Shown in pieces: positions 1 through 16,100 of a stretch of DNA of 64,000 nucleotides. Both the position numbers and the translations under genes were made by a program. Every line of letters starts with the position of its first letter. The first letter of the stretch is position 1. Origin of the DNA: Rotaria socialis (Eukaryota > Rotifera > Eurotatoria > Philodinida > Philodinidae); NCBI GenBank assembly GCA_905331475.1, contig CAJNYU010000501.1, forward strand, positions 79,081 through 143,080, in the 5' to 3' direction. Under the pieces are notes generated by a model. That model worked only from the letters and a program-made list of their open reading frames with translations. It had not been told where the DNA came from and searched no databases.

Positions 1-151
1 TAATGCTGACATTTTTTCTCTCCTTTCCCCCGATTCTGCTTTGCGGACATTTTCCACTCTGCGACTATTTTTGTTTCTCTCCCCCTGTTTCTAGTTTGCG
101 GACTTTTTCTCTTAATTGGAGAAATAAAATGTCCGCAATCAAGCTGTAGCC
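1..151 (+). mobile_element. MITE family A, left-truncated copy at window edge
   Basis: The first 151 bases match, with small differences, a complete element at 38257-38408. Shared landmarks in the same order are TTTGCGGACATTTTCCACTC, GCGACTATTTTTGT, an ATTGGAG/AATAAAAT stretch and the end CAAGCTGTAGCC. Only the right part lies in the window. No coding potential is visible, so a short non-autonomous DNA transposon is the best reading. The sequence after CAAGCTGTAGCC differs from the 38-kb copy, so the terminal repeat common to all copies may be only this 12-base core. Confidence 0.7.
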
Positions 152-1140
152 GGTCATTTATATCGCGTAGATAATATGTATAGTTTTTTTTTTTCTACGA
201 TAAACCTAAATTGAAACTCGAGACAATAATTTACATCATATTAATATGCGACGAAAACAAAATCATTAGACTGTGCAACTACATCAGACATGAGATAAAT
301 GACAAAGATGATAAATGAGAACTGATGATAGGCTGTTGTCGGTCATATGTATATACATACATACATACGCATATTAGTATTCGAGAACAAAATGACCTCT
401 TTGATTTAAGCTGCGTTTTTCCCATTCATATTAGCAAATAAGAAATCAATTTTCTACATCGGTCCACTAATTGCCATACTCAATAATTGATTTCTATTAT
501 TGTATACTTTTATATTTATATACATATGCACATATGTTTGAATCGAGAAAAACTAGTAAGTGAACTAATTCACATTTATATTGATTATTAGAATAAAAAG
601 AAAGAAGGAAATAATAAAAAGTTTGATTGGATCATCAATCAAGATCTAGTTGTGGATTTCGAAAAGATAATTTGTTGTTGCTGTTGCCGTTGCCACTTCT
701 GTTGTTGTTGTTCTTATTTTTTTTTCTTGTTGTTTTTGCTTGGGATATTTTCTTATGATTCTTTATTATCATATCAGTCAAGTGCATACACATAGGCTTC
801 ATTTTTATGTGTAACGACATCAACGAAGAACCAGGAGGAGAAGGAGAAGAAGAAGAGGAAACTTTCTTTTGCATCTTTCATAATCGACGATTGATCATCA
901 TGTGTTAGCTTTTCCTACAGCTGAAATTATACTTGTCAAGTAACGAAATCGTTTAGAAGGAGAGGAAAATATTAGTACCATCATTTGTCTAGTATCTTTA
1001 CCATACAAGACAAATAGACTAAAAACATAGAGATATCACATTTTGTACTAGCAAGTCAATGATAGATCATGATCTCAACATAACCATCTTGATTTATTCA
1101 TCCGCCCACGTTTACGCTCTTAGTTTGTAAACGTAGGCAC
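152..1140. other. Intergenic, low-complexity
   Basis: No supported gene. The stretch is AT-rich with a short CATA-type microsatellite near 350-370 and CAA/GAA-rich low complexity around 670-860. A 79-codon open frame on the minus strand (874-635) is made almost wholly of Ser, Lys and Asn runs from this low complexity, and I do not call it. The promoter of the EF-hand gene should lie here, but no distinct element could be recognised. Confidence 0.5.
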
Positions 1141-2138
1141 ATGTATACGACGACAACTTCTTCTCCAACATCGTTGTCCAATAGTCCCAATTCAGTAATA
1201 GAAAATCATTGTACACCGATAGGATCTTCGTCAACTCATCATTACGGACGTACGACATCATATAATCGTACATCGATTAAACGTACAATAACAACAAGAA
1301 AAAATTATGTATTCATTGTAGGTTTTATTTGAAGATTTTTAAAACAAAACAAAATCAACTGAAACACAAAATGTTTTAGAAAGAAAAATATGTTATATTT
1401 GTTGTATTTGTTTAGACAACGACGGGTAAAAGTCGAAGAGAATTGAGTGAAGTACATGGTTTTTCTGAAGAGCAAATTGCTGGTAAAGAACTTTGCTCTC
1501 TATTAATCATTATTGATAGTTTCTATAGGTTATCTGTTTATTTATTTATTTGCAGTATTTGAAGAATCATTTTCTTTGCTGGATAAAGATGGCGATGGAA
1601 ATATATCAAATTATGAAATTCGTTCATTAATGCATTCACTGGGTTATTCACCAAGTGAAGAAGATATTTCAACTGTGATATCAAAAGTTGATACTGATGG
1701 TAAATGTTTTTTTTTTCTTCTTCTTAGAATAGAAAATTGTCATGTTTTATTTCAATAGGTAATGGAAGTGTTGACTTCGATGAATTTTTAACTATGATGC
1801 GTTGTCGTCGATCAACTGGCGAAAGTGATAAAGAATTACATCAAGTTTTTAAAGTAAATTTTATCTCGATACTAAATTTTTTTTTCTATTTAATTTTATT
1901 TTTAATAAGGTTTTTGATAAAAATCGAGATGGTTATATTGATAAAGATGAACTTTATGATATGTTATCAAGGCTTGGTGAACATCTTACAGAAGTAAATA
2001 GAAGGTATTTACTGTATTTAGTTATATTTTCATTTGTTATAGGAAGATGTAAAAGAAATGATTGAAGAAGCTGATTGTCTTGATCATGACGGAAAAGTAT
2101 CGTATGAAGAATTTCTAGCAATATTATATTCAAAATAA
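1141..2138 (+). CDS. Calmodulin-like four-EF-hand protein
   Basis: Six exons: 1141-1317, 1417-1482, 1556-1699, 1759-1853, 1910-1993 and 2043-2138, all with GT/AG borders and consistent phase. A 60-residue Ser/Thr/Asn-rich N-terminal extension precedes a calmodulin fold. Calcium loops are DKDGDGNISNYE, DTDGNGSVDFDE and DKNRDGYIDKDE, all canonical. The fourth, around ADCLDHDGKVSYEEF, has one extra residue compared with calmodulin, so position 1 of the loop is Cys or the loop is 13 long. Linker motifs such as EEQIAVFEESFSLLDKDGDG and EEDVKEMIEEAD are typical of calmodulin. The role is presumably Ca2+ sensing; the extension makes it a calmodulin-like paralogue rather than calmodulin itself. The first splice donor could also be at 1309. 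Confidence 0.9.
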
Positions 2139-2662
2139 CTTTTAAATTTTAACAATAATTGCAATAAGTACATTTTCTTTTGTAAATAAATTTTTTTTTG
2201 CCTGTTTGTTATACGAAATGCTGCAATAATTATTTTTGTCTATCAGCTTACATGATAGCCTGGGCAGCGCCCTCACAAAACAGTATACACGTATATATAT
2301 ATATATATATATAAGAAGAAAAAAAATGTAAATAAAACAAAAAAAAAGACGCATCTTAGAGAAAAGAAAACAGAGAAGTAAAGTATCATTAGAGAGCACC
2401 AATATTGCAAAAACACAAAAAGAAAAAAATGAGATTTACGGTTTTTTTTCGTTTCTTTCGAAAGATGAAAACAAGCACACGCTTAGATTATCAGTTAAAA
2501 CCATAGATCGCAGCGCTTGTCAGGATTCCAGCGAAAAAATTATTTACAAACGACGTCCCCTCGGGATTTATCAGGACACTGCGATGTATGTTTAAAATGG
2601 AAGCTGGCTTTATTATTTGTTTTTATTCATTTATGGACGGATAAATATTGATAATGTTTAAA
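2139..2662. other. Intergenic between convergent genes
   Basis: This holds the 3' ends of two convergent genes. AATAAA-like motifs occur near 2185 and there is a (TA)n tract near 2293-2312. No other feature was seen. Confidence 0.6.
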
Positions 2663-6021
<3,359 letters not shown>

Positions 6022-6085
6022 TTTTGTAGCTTTCTTTATTTTTGTCTGATCAACAACTTACATATTTTGTATTGTTGTCAAATTG

Positions 6086-6117
<32 letters not shown>

Positions 6118-7141
6118 ATAGACAGTAACTAAAACAAAAAAAAAGAAAAGAATAGAATAGAATAAACTGCTACATCATGATAATGATTATTATCGCCGTC
6201 ATAAAAACAAGTCGTATAGAAGAGAAGTATAAATATATAATTTTACGATTTCGAATAGAGTTCTTTAGTCGAGTTGAAAGTCTTCATGGGAATAATAAGA
6301 AATTCTGTCAAGGCGAAAAATAGGAATGAACGACATCACTTATTTCATTTGAAATAAGTGAGGTGTTCACAAATTTCTTTCAATTAAAAGTAAAACGATG
6401 TCGTCAAAATGAAAGAGCTTGACGAAGAGAATCGATGTGCTGTTTGGAAAAAAAAGAAAGAGAAAGTTATCGAATTTTATTCTTTCTTTTGCTCTTTCTT
6501 CAGTCTTCGTTTTCAGTAATAAAACTTTTCGTGTGTCTCCTCTCGAATTAAGGCAGGAAGAGAGAAAAAGTAGGCGTCAACCTGACTTGTATAAAAGCTG
6601 TCAAGGTTTTCATTTGAGAACATTTTATGACACAGTACCATACATACGTACATGAAAAGGACATCTTGTTATTAGTCGACGACTTCCATTATTCTTAATA
6701 AAGTTGTTAAACGACGAGAAAGCATTTACTTAGTTAATAAGTCTTAAATTGTATGTAATCTAAAATAAAACGAAGTAATCATATCTACATAAAAACGAAA
6801 AAAAATTCTTTGTTTGTTCCTTTTGAAAAGTTCGCAAATGAAAGAATAATAACTTCAAGGGTTTGACAGCTAAGCAAATTTTTTCGTAACTATTAATATC
6901 TATCTCAATATGCTACGAACAGTAGGATAGATGATTAGGTTTTTATGTATTTATTTTAATCGAAATAATTAGAATAGACATACGTATATTCTTGAGCTTT
7001 AATACCAGAAAAACCGGAACAACAAAATTAAATTGGTAAGCTAGACTAAAAGCACAACCGAAACAAACAATATTAAACATACAAGAAAATGTTAGAAAGC
7101 GGATTCTAGCTGAGTAAAGATCATTCCTTTTATTTATTGTT
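6022..7141. other. Intergenic / promoter side of the ankyrin gene
   Basis: No gene recognised. It contains an (AT)n tract at about 6095-6118 and AT-rich sequence. The short open frames on both strands lack homology that I recognise and lack splice structure. Confidence 0.5.
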
Positions 7142-7507
7142 TTAGCCCACAACATGCGCTCGAACAAGTGTATATTGAAGAACAAACGTATCCTGAGGTG
7201 CGATTTGTTGGGGTTCGTTTTTAATAATCGATTTTTCAGGCTTAGGTAAAGCAAATGATCCAGCAGCTGATGATTGAATTTGAAAACCTAATCTTAATAA
7301 TCGTTGTAGAATATCTATATAGGTTATCGAACCAAGATCAAAGCTTGAATCATAACAATCATTGCCTATGAACGCTCGATCAGGGGCTGTTGGTAAAATT
7401 TGTGTTATAAATTGTTTATCACCATGTAATTGAAAATGTTTCGAGTTCGATGAAAGAACATTTCGAACAACTAATGAAAGTATTTCGAAACGTTGGTTAA
7501 CTGCCAT
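7142..7507 (-). CDS. Small uncharacterised protein, paralogue 1
   Basis: Single-exon gene of 121 codons, starting at the ATG at 7507 (MAVNQRFEILSLVV) and ending at 7142. I do not recognise the family. It is supported as a real gene because the next gene upstream on the same strand (7850-8229) encodes a related protein: shared blocks are FQLHGDKQFITQILP versus FELHGARDIIKQVLP, then Tyr-x-x-(I/V)L, LGFQI versus AGFHI, and LQYTLVR versus TQYILVK. There is no signal peptide, membrane segment or known motif. The lack of the intron found in the sister gene indicates intron loss here or gain there. Confidence 0.65.
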   Translation of the reverse strand: MAVNQRFEILSLVVRNVLSSNSKHFQLHGDKQFITQILPTAPDRAFIGNDCYDSSFDLGSITYIDILQRLLRLGFQIQSSAAGSFALPKPEKSIIKNEPQQIAPQDTFVLQYTLVRAHVVG

Positions 7508-7849
7508 TATTGACAAAAATGTTATCTAAAAACAAAACAAAACAAACCATAACCAAGAAGAGCTTTTTTGTAGCGACAAGTTTTAATCAATCGTCTCTTA
7601 GAAAACAACACTAGGAAATCAAAAAAAAAAACTGATAATACATATGCGTAAACACACACATAATACCCTTGATGATGAAACAGCATCAGCAGAAAAAAGA
7701 CACTACGAGACTAGAATAATATAGAAAGAAAAATCGTTAAATGAATAAAAAAAACAACAACAACAACAACAAACAAATCGATAGTTCTTCTGAGTAGAAA
7801 AGCCAACGTATTCTATTATACTAGTAGATTGATACGTTTCTTTCTTTTT

Positions 7850-8229
7850 TTAAGAATTGCGTTTGACAAGTATGTATTGTGTACGAAGAAGACCTTGTGT
7901 ACCAGCGCCTGATGAACCTTCAATATGAAAGCCAGCTTTAAGAAAAGCTTCAAGTACTTGTGTATAAGATTGTCGATCGGGATCAGCGGGAGAATTATAA
8001 TAACCCCAACGAAAAGCTGTCTCCGATGATTTAGGTAATACTTGTTTGATTATATCACGAGCTCCATGCTTAAATAAATAGAAAAAGAATAAAATCGAAT
8101 TTTATTTATAGGTATTATTCTTTTTACCAATTCAAAAAATTTGCCATTTCCAGTTGATAACCAAATAACCATTGATACAATTTCGAGACTACTTGCAGGA
8201 GCGCTAGATGAAGTTTGATCACCTTCCAT
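7850..8229 (-). CDS. Small uncharacterised protein, paralogue 2
   Basis: Two exons on the minus strand, 8229-8128 and 8068-7850, joined in phase 0 across a 59-nt intron. The product is about 106 residues beginning MEGDQTSSSAPASSLEIVSM and ending LVKRNS. It aligns along its whole length with the neighbour at 7142-7507. Function unknown. The pair is a head-to-tail tandem duplication separated by about 340 bp. Conservation of the core (HG-x5-I-x-Q-(I/V)LP, then Tyr, then (L/A)GF-(Q/H)I) suggests a small folded domain, not a random frame. Confidence 0.65.
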
Positions 8230-10001
8230 TTTTCTTTTTTTTAGGTACTTTAAGTTTATACGAATCTAAACAATAGACAAAAATCACGATAAGCTAAACA
8301 AAGACGAACGAAAAGTCATGTTCATTTGTTTCTTTCTTAAGTAAAGTTAAACATCTTTTCACTATGATTTATCCTGATCTATATCTGTCTCTCTCTCTGT
8401 CTCTCACTGCAAATATTATCTACGAATCATAATCGCTGCAGTTGATAATAGAATTCGAGAATTTTTCAATAAATTCTATAAATTTTTGATACAAAAAAAT
8501 CTTTTTATTTGATATTTAGAATCAATAGAATGTTCTATTAGAAAAATATAGACTAATATACTCTGTAAATGTACGCCATCTAGACATATGTCGTTTTCAA
8601 CTAGCACAACACAATAATTCACATCAATGCAAAAGAAAAGAATGAAACTTTGAATTCTCTACTTTTTATGATATTCAGCAGTAGAAAACTTTTGATGAGA
8701 ATCTTTATTGCTATGTATTTTGGGCTCTTATCAAGTCACATTACTTCGTAGTAGACGACTAGATTCAACTCTGATACTTACATTTTTCTTCAGAAGGATA
8801 CGTGAATCAAAGATACAAACTATGCTTTTTAAATTTTCAATGTAAACTTGTATAACATTGGAGACCTCATGGTCAATCATAAAATGACACCATGTAACAT
8901 ATCGTATTTTTTTATACATGGTTATTTATCAACTACTTGTATTTTTAAATTTGAAAAACAAAATACATTGAATCTAATATTTTTTGCATTGCCAATTTGT
9001 AATATTCAACGGAAAATAGCCTGCAATTATGACAGTATGATTAGAATTCAATTAAAAACAACAATCATTTGTATTGATATAAGAAAATCCAGTGGTCAAA
9101 TATTTTACTATCTTACATCGATTATGATAAGTTTACATGAATTCTTTATACGGTATTGAACATGAACTAGAATAAGTCAATATTTATTGAACGAGATAGG
9201 CACGTTCTCGTTGTATATCATGCAAGAGCTATTAGTAAATTGAATACTAAATATTTACGTGTCTGAATTCAGTTGACACTAATCTTATTTGAGAAGGAAG
9301 AAATAAAAACGCAGTTTGTTCGATAACTTTGATATAGGTAACTTTATTTTTAAATCCAAGCGATTTATTTTTCACTAAATACTTTTGCACATTAGAATCC
9401 TGTTTCTTTTTTTTCTCTTTGTTCGTACATAATATCATTCAATGAAAATCGACTTAGTCTTATTTTTTTTCTTTTCTGTTACTGAACTTGTACATAGACA
9501 CCTATGGTGTTAATAAAGATCACTGACGTATTGACAAAGTCAAAAGATAATAATAATGATAATAATGAGAAAAAGATGGAGAACAATAACACAACAACAA
9601 CAAAAAAACAGAAAACAAACGCAAACCAGAAACAATACCTATACCTGTTTACTTTTCAAATCGTATATAATTCCTGAGATGAATAAAGTACAATGAGATC
9701 ATAACAAAAACTACTAAGGTTCAGCTCTTTGTCATAAATTTTTACAAAAAGTAAGATATCTGAGATAGAATTTTCAGTAGAAGGCGACGAAGAAAAATTG
9801 CGTAAAGAACAAGAATAAACAGGAAAAAACGAAATAGAAATGCAGAGTTTTGATCTTAGATTATCTAATACACACACACACACGCGCACACGTGGTAGCA
9901 CTGCAACTTATCACACAAGAAAAAAAAAACAGATGGTTCATTCAATACTGTCAGAAAAGAATTGTTCGAAAGAAAAAACAAAAAATAAAAAAAGATCTAT
10001 T
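8230..10001. other. Long intergenic stretch
   Basis: No gene supported. It contains a CTCTCTGT microsatellite around 8390, (CA)n near 9870-9890 and A-rich tracts. Several 60-100 codon frames on both strands are Asn/Lys/Ile/Phe-rich, as expected from AT-rich noncoding DNA, and have neither plausible splice sites nor a recognisable family. Confidence 0.5.
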
Positions 10002-11618
10002 TCAATTGAAATTTTGAACATTAGTTTCATTTGTTAATTCATCGATTTCTTCGACTACAGCCTCCTCCTCTTCTTCTTCGTCTTCTTCATCGAGCGAATC
10101 AATTGTTTGTTCATTTGACGATGTTGATTCTTCATTGAAACATATCCATGGATGTTTAAGAGATTCATGAACTGTTGCTCGACGTCTTTGAAAGAATGAT
10201 TTAAATATAATTACAATAGAAAGTCACTTTTTCTAATTTCTCACTTCGGGATTCGAACAATTAATTGTCGAATGAGATCAATACATTTTTTTGAAACTTT
10301 TTCAAATAAATCCGATGGAAAATCAAGAATACAATGTGTTATATTATTTTGTGTATCTAATTTTGTAGTACCACCAAATGGTGTATGACCAGTTACAAGT
10401 ACATAAATTAATACACCAATATTCCACATATCAGTAGCACATGTTAATGGTTCATAATTAACAACCTCAGGTGCTTTAAAAAAAGAGAAACGATTCATAT
10501 TCATACAGAGAAAAATTCATTGTTGTCTTATTGTTTTTACCAAGAAAATCAGTTGTACCAGACATTTCTAATAATCGTTGATTAGTTAATACACGTGAAA
10601 GACCAAAATCACATAATTTTATTTGTGTACTTGGCCATTTTTCCATGAGAAGAATATTTTGAGGCTAAAAACGAGCATTAAATTTAATTGACATTTTTTT
10701 CTAAAACAATTAAATTTACTTTTATGTCAAGGTGAACAATTTTATTGTCATGAAGGAAAGCTACAGCGTCTAAGACTTGTTTAGTAACATGCATAGCTTG
10801 TATTTCTTCTAGACAACCTTCTAGTTCAAGCGCTAATTGCAAATCGCCTTGTTTCGCACTAGAGTAAAAGGTGAAAAATTCTTTTCTTTTTTTGATTTAA
10901 ATATTTCTATTCTACTTACTATTCAAGAATAAAAATTGCTTCAGTCGGTAAATCAAATACTTGAAGTAGTGAAACAAAATTTTGATGTTTATGTGATAAT
11001 TGAAATATTCGTAGTTCATTGAGTGCATGCTGAATATTACGTTTTTTAATTATTTTAGCTGCAAATATTTGGTCGGGTGCATCTTTTTTCAAACATTTTT
11101 TAACAGATGAAAAACGACCTCTATGAGAGAAGAAATAAAATTATTGAAACATCATGTGAATACGAAAAGAGGAAGATTTATTTTCAATTACCGGCAAAGA
11201 TCTTCAGTGATATTATAGATGGAGTCAAATGATACTGTAGCACAACGATGGGAAAATTCACCGGGCGCTGCCGATTGAATCATGCCTGTTGTTGGCGATG
11301 GTGTCAATGATAGAACTGATGCCGGACTCGGAGAATTCTAAAATAAGAAACAAAACATATTATATATATATATACGATAAGATAAAGAATCAAACCATGC
11401 ACAAATAAACACTGCAGAGAGAGATAAGTACCTTTCTTATTAAGTTTTAGAATAAATTAGAAAAAAATATTTGATTTTATTAAATAGACTAGAGTAGAAA
11501 AGAGATGGTTCTAATTGGATTTATTGTGATTTAACTGTGTACTTACATGTAATCGGTGTCGAAAAAGTGGGTTACGAGTACGAGTAGGTGTTTGACTACA
11601 ACACACATCGTGCAACAT
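10002..11618 (-). CDS. STK17: Ser/Thr protein kinase, STK17/DRAK type (DAP-kinase family)
   Basis: Seven exons on the minus strand: 11618-11547, 11337-11192, 11120-10920, 10858-10720, 10664-10541, 10473-10245 and 10185-10002. Kinase motifs in order are Gly-rich loop LCRGRFSSV, VAIK-type Lys in FAAKIIKKR, alpha-C Glu in LNELRIFQL, catalytic loop HLDIKPQNILL, Mg-binding CDFGLSRV, activation segment SGTTDFLAPEV, and TDMWNIGVLIYVLVTG. HLD-(L/I)KPQNILL and the ATDMW...TPF region are characteristic of STK17A/B. A short N-terminal extension and an acidic C-terminal tail of Glu/Asp repeats flank the domain. The first loop glycine is Cys, which is unusual, but all catalytic residues are present, so activity is likely. 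By family the roles are apoptosis and cytoskeletal signalling. Confidence 0.9.
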
Positions 11619-13105
11619 GGCTGAAATTAAAAACAGAGAAGGAAAGAATTATCTGAAATAAAATCGAATTAAATTATAGAATAAAAAAATGATTTGATTT
11701 ATCAAGTGTCGCGACGTCGGGACAGAACATTATCTACGGAACACCTTCGCTTCCTGTCAATGCATATAGGAAAGGCATTGCTTACGTATGGATATGAATG
11801 CATGCATTAACCTTCTGCGAGGTCGCGTCGGCGCGTTCGTTCATTCATTCATTTATACATTTCTTTTGCTGCTTTCATGCGTCGTCAGGTTCTTTCTGCG
11901 GTTATATTGCATGATGAGAGCACGAACGAATATTGCATTGCATACATGTACTACTTATTGATTGGTAAAAGTGTCAAGGGCAAAAAGTGGACCTCAATGG
12001 ATTGTAAATAATTTTGCTTGCTAGATAGCGCCATCTGGATCCAGATAATGCGCATATACTCATTAGAACTGTAATAGTTAATAAATAATAGTAGAAAAGG
12101 ATTTGGTAGTCTGGACTATGAGTTATTGGTATAAATTAGAAAAATTTCAATAGAAAACCGAGAGAATTCTTATTATTGAATATGGAGAAGTTCGAGGGAA
12201 ACAAGCACAATATGTACGGCTGTCTTCTATTCGTACTATCTAATTATAGAAGTCCTGTCTCCACATTTCTATCGTCAGCTCTGTTGTACTATTGTTTTTC
12301 TTATGTTTATTTCTTATTGGTATCGTAGATCTTCAACAGATATTTCTCTCTACTATAATCTGCACAGCGGTGGAGACAACTAATAGATCGATATAGGCTT
12401 ATTAAAATATTCACAGAAGAATAAAGAGGAAAAAAAATCCCATCTGCATACTTAATTAAATATAATATATCAGTATCGAATAGAAATTTGAAACTTAAAG
12501 TATAATATACAAGGCAGCAAACATTTTCAAAGCAATGAAAACATCAGGTCGTATAATGACATTGTAAACGGCTTAGCCAAGCAATGAAACACGATACCAA
12601 TATTAGAGTTAAAAAATAGTTCGTTGAATCAATTAATAGATTATTGTCATTGGTGGTTTCAAATCAATAGATATTTTTCATCATCAATGACATTCGTTAT
12701 TCACGATAGATTTTGCTGTCCGAAACTTGCTTAGATTCAATAGAATAATTTTAATCTAAAAATAAATTAAAGAAATCAAAGAAATGCATCGATTTGTTAA
12801 ATATTATCGATCAAAAAAAATCGAGATCGGAAAATAATTACATCTATTCATCATACACGACTATCTCTATTTATGATAGATTTAATATAAAATACGATAA
12901 TGATTAAATTCAAAAAAAGAAAGAATTTTTTCTTCTCAGTTCTGTTTCACTATACCATATCATCAATATTATTATACTATTCTATTCGATTTATTCATAA
13001 ATGATCTGAAATTCAAATTTCATTATTTTTTATTTCTAAGGAACGAAAATCTTTCATTTTTTCTGCGCTTCTTTTCTCTTCTCTATTTTTCTAAAAAAAA
13101 AAGAT
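11619..13105. other. Intergenic between divergent genes
   Basis: This is the shared upstream region of the minus-strand kinase and the plus-strand LRR gene. It is somewhat less AT-rich at 11700-11900, with CG-containing words, and AT-rich elsewhere. No coding exon, RNA gene or inverted-repeat element was recognised. Confidence 0.45.
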
Positions 13106-16100
13106 ATGTTATGCAATGAAGGACATCGGCAAGCTCTTAAAGCACAAAAAGAACGTGATAAAACACAATATAGGTTGATTAAGATTCAATCTTTGCATAA
13201 TTTTCAACCATATGTATGTTTTGTATATCTATGTATATAGAGAATACACGGGTGATCTTGGTCATCCTCTTCTTTATGCATTCGTACCAGATCATGCATT
13301 ATTATCGGATGATGATAGTCATACACAATTACTCAATTGTAATCTATTTGATACACTTGATTATAAATTTCAACTTTCTTCTCTACCTGATCTAAAACAT
13401 GAATCATATCAAATCGATGGTGATCTTAATTTTGCAAAAAACGAAAAAATGAAATATAAACTTAGCCTTGATGAAATCGAATTTAATGATTCAGATTATG
13501 ATTCAGAATTAAGTGATATAGGTATTCAAAGAACGGCATAAAATTACAATACGATACAAAAGGATATCGTTGGTTCTTTTTCTCTTAGATAGATTTATTA
13601 ATAAACAAGATCCTATTCAAGTATATCGTCAAGCATGTAAACGATATCAAATTCATCCACATCACAGTGTTATTGAAGGATTAAGTAGGGATATTATCGA
13701 TTTATCTGAAATGTCAATAAATGATCTTGATCTAAAAGCGATTTGTCTTGCATTACGTGTAGATAAAAATTTCTGATAGGATTGTTCATTATTCTTGAAT
13801 CATAGATTCATACACAAATGAAATACATTCGTTTAAGTGCAAATAATATTACGGCACAAGGTTGTGCGTACCTTCAAGAAACACTAAAAGATAATTATAA
13901 AATAGAAGAACTTGTTAGAAAAATATTTTTCAATACAAGTTAACAAGTTACTTCTATGTTCTTTTTAGGATATTTCAAAAAATCCAATTAGAACCGAAGG
14001 CATTGAAATTTTATCTTTACTATTTATAAATGATGAAACAAAAATATCGATTATTAAGATATTAAATTTATCTTGTAAACCAAATTTATTAAAAACATTA
14101 GAAAAATCGTCACTCTCATTTTCTACTTAGCATGTGAACTTGTCGATTTAGATGGACCAATTATTAGAAAAATTATTCAAGTGATTCATGGAATAGTAGT
14201 TTTATGAATATTGCATTAAATCTTTTTAAGGGAGGTGATATGCTTCAAGAATTATACCTAAGTGGAAATCAACTTGGTGCAATCACATGTAAAAATATTG
14301 GATTAGTATTAAGTAAACAAAAAATTCTATGTAAAACCTTTTCTCTCAAATACGGATCTCAAGTCACGTAGATTTTAATCTTATTTTCACGAAATATTAC
14401 AACTATAGTGAATAGATACTTTTGAGTGCCAGATCATCATGTCCAAGAAAGATATTCATTCAACTGACGTCGAACTAAATCATTTGATGATTCAGCCTTC
14501 ATTCTTTACGTTTATTTAAGTCTATGCACTCAAAAGTATGCCAAAGTATAATACGTACTAGAATTATAAGCTCTTAATTTTTAACTTGAAGAAATCGATG
14601 ACAAGTTCAAGACCTCAAAAAAAAGCCTCATAAAAAGAGAGTATAATTACAAAAAGAGTTTTTTTTTATATGGTAATTCTAATGTTTATTTTAAAAAAAA
14701 TCTAGAGCACTTAGACGACTTATCAGACGAAATAGAACTGAATACATACAATGAAGGTCAATAGAGAAGTCGGAGATGTGCAACTCAAAAGAAGATAATG
14801 AGAAAAACATTTTCCCCTTATTCTAGAGACAATAGAAATTTCAATGATACAATCGATCGAAAATTTATTGAAATATTTCACTAAAGCAAGATCAAACTAT
14901 AATCGAGCTTCTCGTACAGTTACTTTAATTGTAATTTTTTTTCTATAAATTAGAGGACGCACCTGAATTAAGAATTCTTGATTTAAGTTGGAATATGATT
15001 CGCGACTATGACATACGTCCTATATGTAATAGTTTAAAAGTAATATCATTTGATGTATACACATGTACATACATTTTTTTTTTATTCAATGCATATATCA
15101 ATAAAAGAATAATCAATCACTTGAAAGACTTGATTTGATGATGAATGGATTAGGTAATCAAGGTGCTATACTTATCGCGAAAATGTTATCAAGTAATGAA
15201 ACTTTAATTGAACTTGATATGTCAAATAATCGTATTGAAAAGGATGGAGCAAATATATTTGCTTCAAGACTTGAAATGAATCGTAGATTGAAAAAATTAT
15301 GGGTAAGAGTTATAAAAGTATAGCTATAATGATACTCATTGATAAAAATTTATTATATAATGTAAGTTCGGTAATAATAACATTGGTACACTTGGTTCTC
15401 TTGTTCTTTTAAAAGCCATTGATCATATAAAAAGTCAAGTTGAATATCTTAATATTGAAGTAAATCTTTCTCAAATAAAATATAATAAACTATCACTTGT
15501 ATTTTTTTTAAGAATGTTCTTGTTAATGATGATTTTCTTAATTTATATACACAAATTAATCAATATTTGAGGTCACTGGAAGTTGTACATGGTGGAATAC
15601 GAGGAAGATTAGGACGAATACATTCATTAGGTAATATAAATTTGTAGGATAAAATTAAACAGATCGATTCTATTTAAAAGTACCCGGCTTTACCGTTATG
15701 GATGATATTGATTTACGATTTCTCGATACGAAATCATTGCATGCAATGTTTCAACGAGATCCATTTAAAATTCTTGGTCGTATGGCTAAAGAAGGTGGAT
15801 ACGATTTTTTGAAAGCACTCAAGAAATGGGACCTCGAAGAACATGGATATTTAACATATTCAATCTATATTATTGATTTTCCAAGTGCCGTCAAGGTACG
15901 TATTACATCTAGCGAAAAAATCTTTGATTCGTTTTTTTACAATCTATTAAATTCGGTTAAATATTGAATAAAAAATAACCATAGCTGTTTAGTATTCAAT
16001 TACTATGACTAATGTCTGCGTATATGCTATAGCTACTAGTTATTAAGTGATGATACTACTTACAGTATAATAGAAGAATAAAACTGAACCCACAGAAATC

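Noticed and set aside
635..874. 79-codon minus-strand frame rich in Ser, Lys and Asn
   Set aside because: It is produced by CAA/GAA/T-rich simple sequence, with no domain, no splice partner and no homologue that I recognise.
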